NCBI RefSeq assembly: GCF_943181405.1 | Contig: NZ_CALPBY010000004.1 | Coordinates: 124,001 to 188,000 of the forward strand | Length of the DNA: 64,000 nucleotides | Direction: 5' to 3' | From: Cellulosimicrobium sp. Marseille-Q4280 | GTDB taxonomy: Bacteria; Actinomycetota; Actinomycetes; Actinomycetales; Cellulomonadaceae | In this document: positions 24,760 to 33,904 of the stretch, piece after piece | Numbering within the stretch: position 1 is the first letter of the stretch | Layout of the letters: each line of letters starts with the position of its first letter | The notes under the pieces: generated by a model | Told to the model about the DNA's origin: nothing | The model's database searches: none | Seen by the model: only the letters and a program-made list of their open reading frames with translations | Program-made: the position numbers and the translations under genes

Positions 24760-24788
24760 TTGATAACCGTTATCAGTCCTCGTAGACT
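24760..24788 (+). promoter_or_regulatory. rpmF promoter with Zur box 4
   Basis: -35 TTGATA (24760-24765), 17-bp spacer, -10 TAGACT (24783-24788). The palindrome TGATAACCGTTATCA (24761-24775) fits TGAnAAnnnTTnTCA and covers the -35, so bound Zur would block the promoter. Confidence 0.75.
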
Positions 24789-24816
24789 CGTCCTCCCGAC
24801 CCCGGAAGGACCTCTC

Positions 24817-24987
24817 ATGGCCGTGCCCAAGCGCAAGCTGTCCCGCTCCAACACCCGCGCCCGTCGTTCGCAGTGGAAGGCGCAGGTCCCGCAGCTCGTG
24901 ACCGTCGTCGTCGACGGGCGGGAGGTCGCCGTGCCCCGCCGCCTCGTCGCGGGCGTGCGCCGCGGGCTCGTCACCCTCCCCGAGTGA
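24817..24987 (+). CDS. rpmF: 50S ribosomal protein L32, zinc-independent paralogue
   Basis: ATG at 24817 after GGAAGGA; 56 aa. [22 protein letters not shown] is canonical L32, but the four cysteines of the zinc ribbon are absent, so this is the C-minus form. It has its own Zur box and promoter, apart from the five-gene operon at 7357. A terminator-like hairpin follows. Confidence 0.95.
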   Translation: MAVPKRKLSRSNTRARRSQWKAQVPQLVTVVVDGREVAVPRRLVAGVRRGLVTLPE

Positions 24988-24992
24988 CGTGC

Positions 24993-25012
24993 CGGCCGGG
25001 GCCTCCCGGCCG
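24993..25012 (+). terminator. hairpin after rpmF
   Basis: CGGCCGGG-GCCT-CCCGGCCG, an 8-bp perfect stem 5 bp after the rpmF stop. There is no T run; read-through into the YibE/F gene 97 bp downstream is possible. Confidence 0.5.
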
Positions 25013-25084
25013 TGAGGCGACGGCGGGCGTGCCCGACGGCGCGGGGGCGCCCGGGCAGGCCGGCGGACGTGTCAGCATCGTCCG

Positions 25085-26380
25085 GTGACCGAACCGACCA
25101 CCCGCCGCGCGGTCCGCGCCGCAGGACGACCCGGCGGACCCGAGGCGGTCCACGGGCACGCGCACGGACCCGCCGCCCCCGCCACGCGCCGGGTCCGGCT
25201 GACGCTCACCGCGCTGCTCGTGCCGCTCCTGCTCGCGACCCTCGCCGGGCTCGTCGCGCTGTGGCCGGCGGCCGACGACGTCCCCGCCCGCATCCCCGTC
25301 GCCGCCGAGGGCAGCTCCGTCCTGCGGGCGACCGTCACCGGGCCGGTGGACGAGGAGACGTCGTCCGTCCTCGCGCGGCTCGACGACGGCTCGCGCGCCG
25401 GGGGTGTGGACGTGGGCGGCGACGAGATCACCGTGCAGGCGCCGCCCGAGTACCTCGCCTACGGCTTCGACGAGGGCGACCGCCTGCGCGTGCTGTTCAT
25501 CGCCGGGGCCGAGGCGGGCGGTGGGACACCGTTCGTCTTCCTCGACTTCGAGCGCGGGCTGCCGATCGGCATCCTCGCTGCGGCGTACGCGCTCGTCGTG
25601 CTGGCCGTCGCGCGATGGCGCGGGCTCGCGGCGCTCGCCGGGCTGGCGGGCGCGTTCGCCGTCATCGGCTGGTTCACGCTGCCCGCCCTGCTCACCGGGC
25701 AGGACGCGCTCGGCGTCGCGCTCGTGACGTCGTCGCTCGTGATGTTCGTCGTCCTGTACGTCGCGCACGGGTTCACGGCCCGGACGTCGACGGCGCTGCT
25801 CGGCACCCTCGTCGGGCTCGCCCTCACGGCGCTGATCGGGTCGTGGGGGTCCGGCGCGTCGAACATCACGGGCCTCACGTCCGAGGAGTCCCTGTGGATC
25901 CCGCAGTACGCACCGGCGATCGACATCCAGGGCGTCGTCCTGTGCGGGCTCGTCCTCGCCGGAATGGGCGTGCTCAACGACGTGACCATCACCCAGGCGT
26001 CCGCGGTGTGGGAGCTGCGCGCCGTCGCGCCGCTCGCCACGCGGGCCGAGCTCTTCACGCGCGCGATGCGCATCGGCCGCGACCACATCGCCTCGACCGT
26101 CTACACGATCGCGTTCGCGTACGTCGGCGCCGCGCTGCCGCTGCTCATGGCCGTCTACCTGTCCGACCAGTCGCTCGCGACGAGCCTCACGTCAGGCGAG
26201 ATCGCGGAGGAGGTCGTGCGCACGCTCGTCGGGTCGATCGGGCTCGTCCTCGCGATCCCGATCACGACCGCGATCGCGGCGGTCGCCGTGCCGGGCTCTG
26301 CGTCGGTGGACCGCGGTCCTCGGCCGGCCGAGGTCGTCGAGACGGCGATCGGAGACGTTGCCGAGACGGCGGCCGGCTAG
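25085..26380 (+). CDS. YibE/F-family membrane protein
   Basis: GTG at 25085; 431 aa. N-terminal tail with GHAHGP, a first helix (about 40-60), an extracytoplasmic beta domain (about 65-150), then about seven helices. YibE/F features include GILAAAYALVVLAVARWRGL, ITGLTSEESLWI and GMGVLNDVTITQASAVWEL. The family is common in Firmicutes and Actinobacteria; its transport substrate is unknown. Its place after zinc-free rpmF suggests, but does not prove, a role in zinc limitation. Confidence 0.82.
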   Translation: MTEPTTRRAVRAAGRPGGPEAVHGHAHGPAAPATRRVRLTLTALLVPLLLATLAGLVALWPAADDVPARIPVAAEGSSVLRATVTGPVDEETSSVLARLDDGSRAGGVDVGGDEITVQAPPEYLAYGFDEGDRLRVLFIAGAEAGGGTPFVFLDFERGLPIGILAAAYALVVLAVARWRGLAALAGLAGAFAVIGWFTLPALLTGQDALGVALVTSSLVMFVVLYVAHGFTARTSTALLGTLVGLALTALIGSWGSGASNITGLTSEESLWIPQYAPAIDIQGVVLCGLVLAGMGVLNDVTITQASAVWELRAVAPLATRAELFTRAMRIGRDHIASTVYTIAFAYVGAALPLLMAVYLSDQSLATSLTSGEIAEEVVRTLVGSIGLVLAIPITTAIAAVAVPGSASVDRGPRPAEVVETAIGDVAETAAG

Positions 26381-26406
26381 GCCGTCGGGGCGGCGACCGG
26401 TGAGGT

Positions 26407-26468
26407 TGCCGAACCCCGGGTTGTGCGGCACATCGGCCTCCGAACGCCGCACAACCCCGGGTTCGGCA
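26407..26468. repeat. 62-nt palindromic element, intergenic copy (El1)
   Basis: Arms at 26407-26430 and 26445-26468 (24 nt each) with a 14-nt spacer. Arm 1 starts TGCCGAACCCCGGGTTGTGC; the arms pair except at one internal position and the terminal base. This is the least decayed of five copies in the window and lies between the YibE/F gene and the 1321-aa membrane protein, where it may also act as a terminator. Confidence 0.85.
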
Positions 26469-26577
26469 GGCTCCACTGGGCCTCAGAAGGCGCTACCGCC
26501 TCGGTCTTCACGAGACTGCCACGGTTCCCGCTGTGGACAGCGCCCCCGCGGGCGCCCCGGTTCGCCAGGATGTCCGC

Positions 26578-29500
26578 ATGAGAGAGCCGTGGGTCGACGT
26601 CGCGCTGGCGCGGCTGCCCGACACCCGTTCGTGTCCCGCGTGCGCCGCGCCCCTGCGTTCCACCCGCTGCGACCGCTGCCGGCTCGACCTCGTCGGTCCG
26701 CTCGCGTTCGCGGTCGACGGCGCGTCGCGCGAGGCCGCCGACGCGCTCGGACGGCGCCAGGACGCGCTCGACGCGCTGCGGGCCGCCCAGCCCGAGGCCG
26801 CGGCGTGGGCTCGCGAGAGCACGAGGCGCGCGGGGTACGCACCGTCGCCCGACCGGCGCGCCGTCGCCCACCGCCCCACCGGCACCGTGCCGGCGGTGGG
26901 CGCTCCCACCTCTCCTCCCGGTGCGGCTCCCGGTCGGCCCACGGTGCCGCGTCCTGTACCGGCGGGAGCGGCTCCCCGGACCGCGCCTCCTCGCGGGTAC
27001 GCGCCGGTACCGGGGTACTCGCCCGTGCCGACGCCCGCGCCCAGGCCCGCGCCGAGCATCGGTCTGCAGCCGGTCCTCGCCGCGGCGGGTGCCGGTCTCC
27101 TCGCCGTGTCCGTGGTCGTCTTCGTCTTCTTCACGTTCGGCGACGCCCTCGCCCTGCGGGCCGTCGCGACCGGGGTCGTCACCGTCCTGACGCTCGGCGC
27201 GGCGGTCCTGCTGCGCCGCACCGGCCTGCGGTCGTCGGCGGAGGCGGTCGCGGCCCTCGCCGTGGTGCTCGCGCTCGTCGACGCGGAGCTCGCGCTCCAG
27301 GCCGGGCTGCTCGCCGGCGTCGACCCCGCGCTCGCGCGGGCCCTGGTCCTCGGCGGCGTCGTCGTCGTGCTCGGCGTCGTGGGGGACCGGGCACGCGTGC
27401 GCGCCTGGGTGACGAGCGCCGTCGTGCTCGCCCCCGTGGTGCCGCTCCTCGTCGCGATGGCAGGCCTGCGTGCGTGGGCCTGGGTGCTGGGGCTGCTCGC
27501 GGCGAGCCTCGTGTCCGCTGCGGTGGGCGTCGTCGCGCGCCGCACGGGACCGCGTCTCGGCTCCACGCTCGCGCCCGAGCGTCGCCTGTCGCAGGTCGTG
27601 CGGGCGGTCCTCTTCCCGCTGGCGGTCCTGGTCTCGCTGACGGCCCTGGACACGCCCGGGACGCCGGGGCGTCTCGCAGCGGCAGGGCTCGTGCTGGCGT
27701 GCGCGGTCGTCGCCGTCGTGCTGCGTCTCGTCACGCACGAGCGCGCGTGGCTCGCGGCGACGGGCGTCACCGCCGTGCTCGCCGCCGGGCTGCTCGGCGT
27801 GAGCGACGATCTGCTCCGGCTCGGGCTCGTCCCCGCCAGCGCGGCCCTCGGCTGGCTCGCGCTCGTGGCCGGGAGCGACCCGCGCGTCACGACGGCGCTC
27901 CGTGGCGGCACGCCCCTGGCCTCCCGGTCCCGCTCGGACCTCCTGCTCGGCGGTGGGCTGACCGTCCTGCTGCTCGGCACGGGGGCGCTGCTCGGGCTGC
28001 CCGCCCGCGCTCTGGACGTGGTCGCGCGCGCGGCCGCCGGACCCGACGTGCGGCTCGGGACGGCGCCGCTCGGCAGCGACGCCTGGTGGACGCAGTCCGC
28101 GGTCGGCGCGGAGAGCACGTTCTGGGCGGGGCCGCTCGCCACCGGGGTGCACGTCGGTGTGCTCGCGCTGCTCGTCGTGGCGCTCGTCGCGGGCCGGCTG
28201 CCGCTCGGCACCCAGGGGCCCGCCGTCACCGGTGGCCCGGTCGCGACCGGGAGCCCTGTCACGACCGCCGGCCGCGCGACCGCGCCGTGGTTCGCCCTCG
28301 CGCTCGTCCTCGGCCTCGTGCTCGACCCGCGGCTCGCGGGCGTGTCGTCGCTCGTGCTGCTCGCGACGCTCGCGACCGTGCTGCTCGTCGCGTGCGCCCG
28401 ACGACGCGTCGCGACGGCGGGCGGCGACGTGGCGCGCTGGCGGGTCGCCGGGATCGTGGGCGTCTTCGCCGCGACCGGTCTCCTCCTCGTCGGCTCGTGG
28501 TCGTCGCGGCCGACGGCGACCCTCGGGGCGGTCGCGGTCGTGGCGCTCCTCCTCGCGGTGCGTCGGGCCGTGCCGCGGCCCGCGCACGCGCCGCTCGTCG
28601 CGGCCGCGTACGCCTACGGGCTCGTCGTCCTCGGCGTGACGCTCGGCTGGTCCGGCCTCGACGGCGTCGCGGCGCTGTGCACGGTGTCGGCGGTGGCGTC
28701 GGTCGTGGCGCTCGCGACGACGCTCGTCCCGCGCGCTGGGCGGGACACCTGGTGGGCCGTCCTCGGCGTCACCGCGGTGCCGTTCGTCGTCGGGGTCGCG
28801 ACCGTCGCGACCGCGCGCAGCTGGTGGTCCGTCGTCGCGTGCCTCGCGATGCTCGCGCTCGAGGTCGTGCTCGTCGTCACGCGCCGGTCCGGCACCGCTC
28901 CGGCGCTGCGGCTCGTCGGCGCGGGGCTCGCCCTGCCGACGGCGTCCGTCGCCGTCGTGAGCGCGGGCGCCATGCTCGTCCCGGGCAGCGGTTCGCCCGT
29001 CGTGCTGCCCGTCGTCGCGGCGCTCGTCGCCACGGTCGCGGCCGGTGCCCGCGGGGTCGGGCACGCCGTCGACGTGAGGGTGGGTGACGCGCGCGGCGTC
29101 CGGGAGGTGCTCGAGGCGAGCGCCGCGCTCACGGGGACGATCGCCGTCGGGCTCGCGTACGCGCGGCCCGCGGCCGGGCCCGACGTCGCGGTGGCGGTCC
29201 TGCTGCTCCTGGCGGTGGGCGCGGCGCTCGTCGCGCGCACGCCCGACCGCACGCCGGTCTGGTGGCTCGTCGGTGTCCTCACCACCGTCGCCGTGTGGAC
29301 GGCGCTCGCCGCCTCGGGCGTCGGCCTCGTCGAGGCGTACACGGCGCCGCCCGGTCTCGCGGCGGCCGTCGTCGGTGTGCTCCTCGCGTGGCGAGGGCGT
29401 CGGGGATGGGACCTCGCGACCGCCGGCGGGGTCCTGCTCGTCGCGCCGTCGCTCGTCGTGCTCGTCGCTCGGCCCGGCGCGGGGGACGTGCGGGCGACCT

Positions 29501-30543
29501 GCCTGGTGGCGGCCGCGGGACTGCTCGTGGTCGGGGCGGCGGCACTGGCGTCGCGACGCCGGCCCGCCCCTGGTTGGGCACGTCCCGCGGTGCTCCGGGT
29601 CAGCGGGCTCGCGGTCCTCGCGGCGAGCGCCGGGACCGTCGAGTCGCTCCACGTGGCGCACGTGCCGGGCGGGGGAGCGCTGTTCGGGCTCGGGTCCGCG
29701 TGGGCGCTCGCGGGTGGGGCGTGCGCGCTCGGAGCCGGGGTGGTCGCCGCCCGCGTCGCGCCGCGGTCCTGGCGGGCGGGGCTGCGGAGCTGGGCACTGG
29801 CTCCTGCGCTCGTGCTCGTCGTGGTCGGCGTCGTCGCGAACGTGCGACCCGTGTGGGGCGCGATCGCCGCGGCCTGGGCGGTCGAGGTCGTCCTCCTGGT
29901 GCTCGTCGTCGTCGGTGCCCGGCGCGCCCTGCGCGGTCTCGACGACCTGCCTCCGGCCTGGTTCACGTGGCTGCTCGCGCTCGTCGCGGCGATCGGCGCG
30001 TGGTCGCCGCGTGAGCTCCGCGTCGAGGTGTTCTCGCTGCCGCTCGGCGCGGGGCTGCTCGTCGCGGGCTACCTCGCGTTCGTCGCGACGTCGGTGCCAG
30101 CCGCTCCGGGCGGGTCGGACGCCGTCCCGGTCGACGGCACGGGTCGCACGTCCGGCGCCCGACGCCGGACGTGGCCCCTCGGTCGTGCCGGGTCGTGGGC
30201 GCTGCTCGCCCCGGGCATCCTCGCGACGCTCGGACCGTCGGTCCTCGCGACCTACACGGACGCGCGGACCTGGCGCGCGATGCTCGTCGTCGTCCTCGCG
30301 CTCGCCGCGGTGCTCGTCGGGACCCGCATGCACCTCGCGGCACCGTTCCTCCTGGGGGTCGCGGTCCTCCCGGTGGAGATCCTCGTCGTGTTCGTCTCCC
30401 AGCTCGGGACACGCATCTCGGCCGGGCCGTGGATGCTCACGCTCGCCGCCGCGGGCGGCCTGCTCCTCATCATCGCCACGTACTACGAGCGGCGGATCGC
30501 CGCCTACGACGGCGCCGCCGCCTACGTCCGCGACCTGCGGTGA
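26578..30543 (+). CDS. giant SCO7613-like polytopic membrane protein
   Basis: ATG at 26578 after CCAGGA; 1321 aa. An N-terminal zinc ribbon (CPAC about 19-22, CDRC about 33-36) and a Pro-rich cytoplasmic linker (about 95-160) are followed by more than thirty hydrophobic segments to the C-terminus. This is the layout of actinobacterial proteins annotated by the SCO7613 C-terminal domain. Function is unknown; the ribbon suggests a cytosolic contact. Composition is extremely Val/Leu/Ala-rich, so weak homology will be hard to trust. It is flanked upstream by palindromic element El1; GH95 follows on the same strand. Confidence 0.75.
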   Translation: MREPWVDVALARLPDTRSCPACAAPLRSTRCDRCRLDLVGPLAFAVDGASREAADALGRRQDALDALRAAQPEAAAWARESTRRAGYAPSPDRRAVAHRPTGTVPAVGAPTSPPGAAPGRPTVPRPVPAGAAPRTAPPRGYAPVPGYSPVPTPAPRPAPSIGLQPVLAAAGAGLLAVSVVVFVFFTFGDALALRAVATGVVTVLTLGAAVLLRRTGLRSSAEAVAALAVVLALVDAELALQAGLLAGVDPALARALVLGGVVVVLGVVGDRARVRAWVTSAVVLAPVVPLLVAMAGLRAWAWVLGLLAASLVSAAVGVVARRTGPRLGSTLAPERRLSQVVRAVLFPLAVLVSLTALDTPGTPGRLAAAGLVLACAVVAVVLRLVTHERAWLAATGVTAVLAAGLLGVSDDLLRLGLVPASAALGWLALVAGSDPRVTTALRGGTPLASRSRSDLLLGGGLTVLLLGTGALLGLPARALDVVARAAAGPDVRLGTAPLGSDAWWTQSAVGAESTFWAGPLATGVHVGVLALLVVALVAGRLPLGTQGPAVTGGPVATGSPVTTAGRATAPWFALALVLGLVLDPRLAGVSSLVLLATLATVLLVACARRRVATAGGDVARWRVAGIVGVFAATGLLLVGSWSSRPTATLGAVAVVALLLAVRRAVPRPAHAPLVAAAYAYGLVVLGVTLGWSGLDGVAALCTVSAVASVVALATTLVPRAGRDTWWAVLGVTAVPFVVGVATVATARSWWSVVACLAMLALEVVLVVTRRSGTAPALRLVGAGLALPTASVAVVSAGAMLVPGSGSPVVLPVVAALVATVAAGARGVGHAVDVRVGDARGVREVLEASAALTGTIAVGLAYARPAAGPDVAVAVLLLLAVGAALVARTPDRTPVWWLVGVLTTVAVWTALAASGVGLVEAYTAPPGLAAAVVGVLLAWRGRRGWDLATAGGVLLVAPSLVVLVARPGAGDVRATCLVAAAGLLVVGAAALASRRRPAPGWARPAVLRVSGLAVLAASAGTVESLHVAHVPGGGALFGLGSAWALAGGACALGAGVVAARVAPRSWRAGLRSWALAPALVLVVVGVVANVRPVWGAIAAAWAVEVVLLVLVVVGARRALRGLDDLPPAWFTWLLALVAAIGAWSPRELRVEVFSLPLGAGLLVAGYLAFVATSVPAAPGGSDAVPVDGTGRTSGARRRTWPLGRAGSWALLAPGILATLGPSVLATYTDARTWRAMLVVVLALAAVLVGTRMHLAAPFLLGVAVLPVEILVVFVSQLGTRISAGPWMLTLAAAGGLLLIIATYYERRIAAYDGAAAYVRDLR

Positions 30544-30601
30544 GCGGGCTCCGGTCCCCGCTCACGACCATGCACCCGACCGACGACGTCCCGGAGGTCT
30601 C

Positions 30602-32998
30602 GTGACCCACGCCCCTGAGCACCCTCGGCCCGCACCGACCGCCGGCCGGTCCCCGGCCGCGCTCTGGTACGACGCGCCCGCGACGGACTGGTCGTCCGAG
30701 TCTCTCCCGATCGGCAACGGCCGCCTCGGCGCGACGCTGTTCGGCGGGATCGCCGAGGAGCGCGTCCAGCTCAACGAGCACAGTCTCTGGGGAGGGGCGA
30801 ACGGCTACGACAACGCCCTCGCCGGCGTTCCCGACGACGCGTTCGACCTCGGCGTCACGGGATTCGGGTCGTACCGCGCGTTCGGCGTGCTCCGCATCGC
30901 CGTCGAGGGCACGGGTCGCGACGGCTCGGAGGCGGACGGCGAGGTCGGTGTCGCGGACGCCGTGGCGTCCGCCGACTACCGCCGCGCGCTCGACCCGACC
31001 GTCGGCGTCCACACCACCACGTTCGCGACGCCGGCGGGGACCGTCCGGCGCGAGGCGTTCGCGAGCCACGTCGCCGACGTCCTCGTCCTGCGCTGCACGA
31101 CCGACGCGCCGTCGGGCCTGACCGCCACCATCACGCTCGACTCGGCCCAGGAGGACGCCCCGACCACCGTCGACGGAGAGGCCCGCCGGCTCGCGTTCCG
31201 CGGCGTGCTCGCCAACGGCCTGCGCCACGCGGCCGCGGTGCAGGTGATCGCGACCGGACCGGGGAGCGGCACCGGTGCGCGCGACGGCGGGCGCAGCGGC
31301 AGGCCCGGCGCGGGACGCGACGGCGGAGCACCCGCGGCCGAGGTGACGTCGGACGGGACGGCGCTGCGCGTCGTCGGCGCCACGAGCCTCACGGTCCTCG
31401 TCGACGCCCGGACCGACTACCGCCTGAGCGCGGCCCACGGCTGGCGGGGCGAGGACCCGGTGCCGGTCCTCGACGCGGCGCTCGCCGCGGCGGCCGCACG
31501 GCCGTACGAGGAGCTGCGCGCCGAGCACGTCGCGCACGTCGGCGAGGCGATGTCGCGCGTGCGCGTGGACTGGGGGACGTCCGCGCCCGACGTGCTCGCG
31601 CTGCCGACCGACCGCCGGCTCGCGCGCTACGCCGACGGCGGCGAGGACCCGTCCCTCGAGCAGACCCTGTTCGCCTACGGGCGCTACCTCCTGCACGCGT
31701 CGTCGCGCCCGGGAGGGCTCCCCGCGAACCTGCAGGGTCTGTGGAACGACGAGGACGAACCGCCCTGGGCGTGCGACTACCACACCAACATCAACGTCCA
31801 GATGAACTACTGGGGCGCCGAGACCACGAACCTCCCGGAGACCCACGAGGCGCTCGCCGCGTTCGTCGAGCAGGTGGCGGTGCCGAGCCGCGTCGCGACG
31901 CGGCACGCCTTCGGGCCGGACGTCCGGGGGTGGACGGCGCGCACGTCGCAGAGCATCTTCGGCGGCAACGCGTGGGAGTGGAACACCGTCGCGAGCGCCT
32001 GGTACGCGCAGCACCTCTACGAGCACTGGGCGTTCACGCAGGATCGCGCGTTCCTCGAGGCGACGGCCTACCCGGTGCTGCGCGAGGTGTGCGAGTTCTG
32101 GGAGGACCGGCTCGTCGAGCGGCCCGACGGCGCGCTCGTCGCCCCCGACGGCTGGTCACCGGAGCACGGGCCTCGCGAGGACGGCGTGATGCACGACCAG
32201 CAGATCGTGCGCGACCTGTTCGAGAACTACCTCGACTGCGCGGTGGCGCTCGACGCCGACCCGGAGCACCGCGCCGTCGTCGCCGGGCTGCTGACGCGGC
32301 TCGCGCCGAACCTCGTGGGCCGCTGGGGCCAGCTCCAGGAGTGGCAGACCGACCGGGACGACCCCGAGGACCTGCACCGCCACACGTCGCACCTGTTCGC
32401 CGTCTTCCCGGGACGGCAGGTCACTGCCGCGACCCCCGAGCTGCGGGCCGCTGCGCTCGTCTCCCTCAAGGCCAGGTGCGGCGAGCGGGACGGCGTGCCC
32501 TTCGACGAGGCGACGGTGTCAGGAGACAGCCGTCGCTCGTGGACGTGGCCGTGGCGTGCCGCGCTGTTCGCGCGGCTCGGGGACGCCGAGCGCGCGCGGT
32601 CCATGCTCCGGGGGCTCCTCCGGTTCAGCACGCTGCCGAACCTGCTGGCCACGCACCCGCCCATGCAGCTCGACGGCAACCTCGGCATCACCGGCGCGGT
32701 CGCGGAGATGCTGCTCCAGAGCCACGACGGATTCCTCCACCTGCTCCCCGCGCTGCCCGCCGCCTGGTCGGCAGAGGGGTCGTTCACCGGCCTCCGCGCG
32801 CGTGGCGGCTACGAGGTCAGCGTGCGGTGGCGGGACGGCAAGGTCGTGTCGTACGACGTCGTCGCGGACCGCGCGCCCGACGCGCGCCCCGTGCGCGTGC
32901 GGGTCGACGGCGAGGACCGGCGCATCGTGCCGGCGCGCGACGGCCTCCCGGTCCGGGAGCTCGGGGGGTGGACGGAGAGCGTGTCGTCGTCGCGGTGA
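30602..32998 (+). CDS. GH95 alpha-L-fucosidase/galactosidase
   Basis: GTG at 30602 after CGGAGG; 798 aa, usual GH95 length, and no signal peptide, so cytoplasmic. N-terminal beta domain (about 20-275; LWYDAPATDWSSESLPIGNGRLG), an (alpha/alpha)6 barrel (about 330-690) with LQGLWNDE, NINVQMNYW (substrate-binding Asn pair), SPEHGPREDGVMHDQQ (candidate general acid Glu) and HTSHLFAVFPG, then a C-terminal beta domain. The family inverts alpha-1,2-fucosides or alpha-L-galactosides of plant cell wall or host glycans. No transporter or other glycosidase neighbours it; a low-complexity insert lies at about 219-240. Confidence 0.92.
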   Translation: MTHAPEHPRPAPTAGRSPAALWYDAPATDWSSESLPIGNGRLGATLFGGIAEERVQLNEHSLWGGANGYDNALAGVPDDAFDLGVTGFGSYRAFGVLRIAVEGTGRDGSEADGEVGVADAVASADYRRALDPTVGVHTTTFATPAGTVRREAFASHVADVLVLRCTTDAPSGLTATITLDSAQEDAPTTVDGEARRLAFRGVLANGLRHAAAVQVIATGPGSGTGARDGGRSGRPGAGRDGGAPAAEVTSDGTALRVVGATSLTVLVDARTDYRLSAAHGWRGEDPVPVLDAALAAAAARPYEELRAEHVAHVGEAMSRVRVDWGTSAPDVLALPTDRRLARYADGGEDPSLEQTLFAYGRYLLHASSRPGGLPANLQGLWNDEDEPPWACDYHTNINVQMNYWGAETTNLPETHEALAAFVEQVAVPSRVATRHAFGPDVRGWTARTSQSIFGGNAWEWNTVASAWYAQHLYEHWAFTQDRAFLEATAYPVLREVCEFWEDRLVERPDGALVAPDGWSPEHGPREDGVMHDQQIVRDLFENYLDCAVALDADPEHRAVVAGLLTRLAPNLVGRWGQLQEWQTDRDDPEDLHRHTSHLFAVFPGRQVTAATPELRAAALVSLKARCGERDGVPFDEATVSGDSRRSWTWPWRAALFARLGDAERARSMLRGLLRFSTLPNLLATHPPMQLDGNLGITGAVAEMLLQSHDGFLHLLPALPAAWSAEGSFTGLRARGGYEVSVRWRDGKVVSYDVVADRAPDARPVRVRVDGEDRRIVPARDGLPVRELGGWTESVSSSR

Positions 32999-33003
32999 TG
33001 CCC

Positions 33004-33855
33004 TCAGAGCTCGCCGCGGCGCCAGCGGTCGAGCCCGACGGCGACCGGGTAGGCGGTGGGGAGGACGAACCACGGCCGACCGTCCTTGGGCACGACGACG
33101 GGACCGACGAGCACCTGCCGGAGGAAGTCCTTGCTCCGGAGGTACTCCACCGAGTTCCACATCACGACCCAGACGTCGCCGTGGTCGCCGACCGGCTCGA
33201 CGCCCGGGTCGTCCTCCCAGATCGCGAGCGGGACCCTCAGGTCGCGCTCGAGCTCGACGAGCGCCTCCTCCGCGACGGCCCTCGCCCGCGCGGCGTCGAT
33301 CGGCGGCGCGTCCCCGCGAGCTGCCCGACCGCGCTCCTCCAGCAGCGCGGTCAGCCGGCGCTCCAGCGCTGCCCGGCGCTCCCCGAGGAGCCTCACGCTC
33401 TCGAGGGTGGACCGGGCGGGCGGTGGTGGCGACAGCGGGTCGAGACCTGAGACGCTCAGCACGACGTCGTACAGCGGGGCGAGCGCGCCGTCCGGGAACT
33501 TCAGCTGGCGGGCAAGCGTCAGCAGCGGTGTGCCGAAGCGCGCGGACGCGCGGTTCGGGTCGCACCCGCCGTCGAACAGCCGCCGCAGCAGCGGTCCGTC
33601 GGTCGGGACGTCGAACCGCGGGCGTCCCAGCAGCACGTGCGCCGTCGTCACGCCGTCGGGCGTGACCGCCGCCGCGTCGGCATCGTCGTCGAGCAGGCGC
33701 CCGGCGATCCGGGCCCGCACGACCGGCTTGTTGCCCAGCGCGGCGTGGAGCACCGTCGACCCCGTGCTGTCCGAGGCGGTCGCGTCGGAGGGGTCGTACA
33801 CCGACACGAACTCCTCGTAGGTGCCTCTCCTCGCCACGACGAACAGGTTCGGCAC
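33004..33855 (-). CDS. ankyrin-like / YrhB (Imm35-like) domain protein
   Basis: ATG at 33855; 283 aa, soluble. Residues about 1-145 look like degenerate ankyrin repeats (STVLHAALGNKP, TPDGVTTAHVLLGR, RFGTPLLTLARQLKF). Residues about 195-283 resemble the YrhB/Imm35 immunity domain (ARAVAEEALVELERDL, then WVVMWNSVEYLRSKDFLRQVLVGPVVVPKDG). YrhB-type domains act as chaperones or immunity proteins against polymorphic toxins. No toxin partner is adjacent; the nearest toxin-fold gene is 12 kb away at 45800. The stop is 6 bp from the convergent GH95 stop. Confidence 0.55.
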   Translation of the reverse strand: MPNLFVVARRGTYEEFVSVYDPSDATASDSTGSTVLHAALGNKPVVRARIAGRLLDDDADAAAVTPDGVTTAHVLLGRPRFDVPTDGPLLRRLFDGGCDPNRASARFGTPLLTLARQLKFPDGALAPLYDVVLSVSGLDPLSPPPPARSTLESVRLLGERRAALERRLTALLEERGRAARGDAPPIDAARARAVAEEALVELERDLRVPLAIWEDDPGVEPVGDHGDVWVVMWNSVEYLRSKDFLRQVLVGPVVVPKDGRPWFVLPTAYPVAVGLDRWRRGEL

Positions 33856-33904
33856 GGTTCCTCCGATCTCCGCGTGGACAGGTCCGACGACGACGCTCTC
33901 CGGC

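Noticed and set aside
26377-30333. A 1318-codon open frame on the minus strand opposite the giant membrane protein
   Set aside because: It is Arg/Asp/His-rich with no domain, a by-product of GC-rich codon bias opposite a real gene with clear membrane helices and a zinc ribbon. Similar long antisense frames at 1547-3829, 3120-5084 and 55923-59057 were dismissed for the same reason.
31260-31325. Further palindromic element in the GH95 gene
   Set aside because: The stretch is Gly/Arg/Asp low complexity without pairing arms of the required length.
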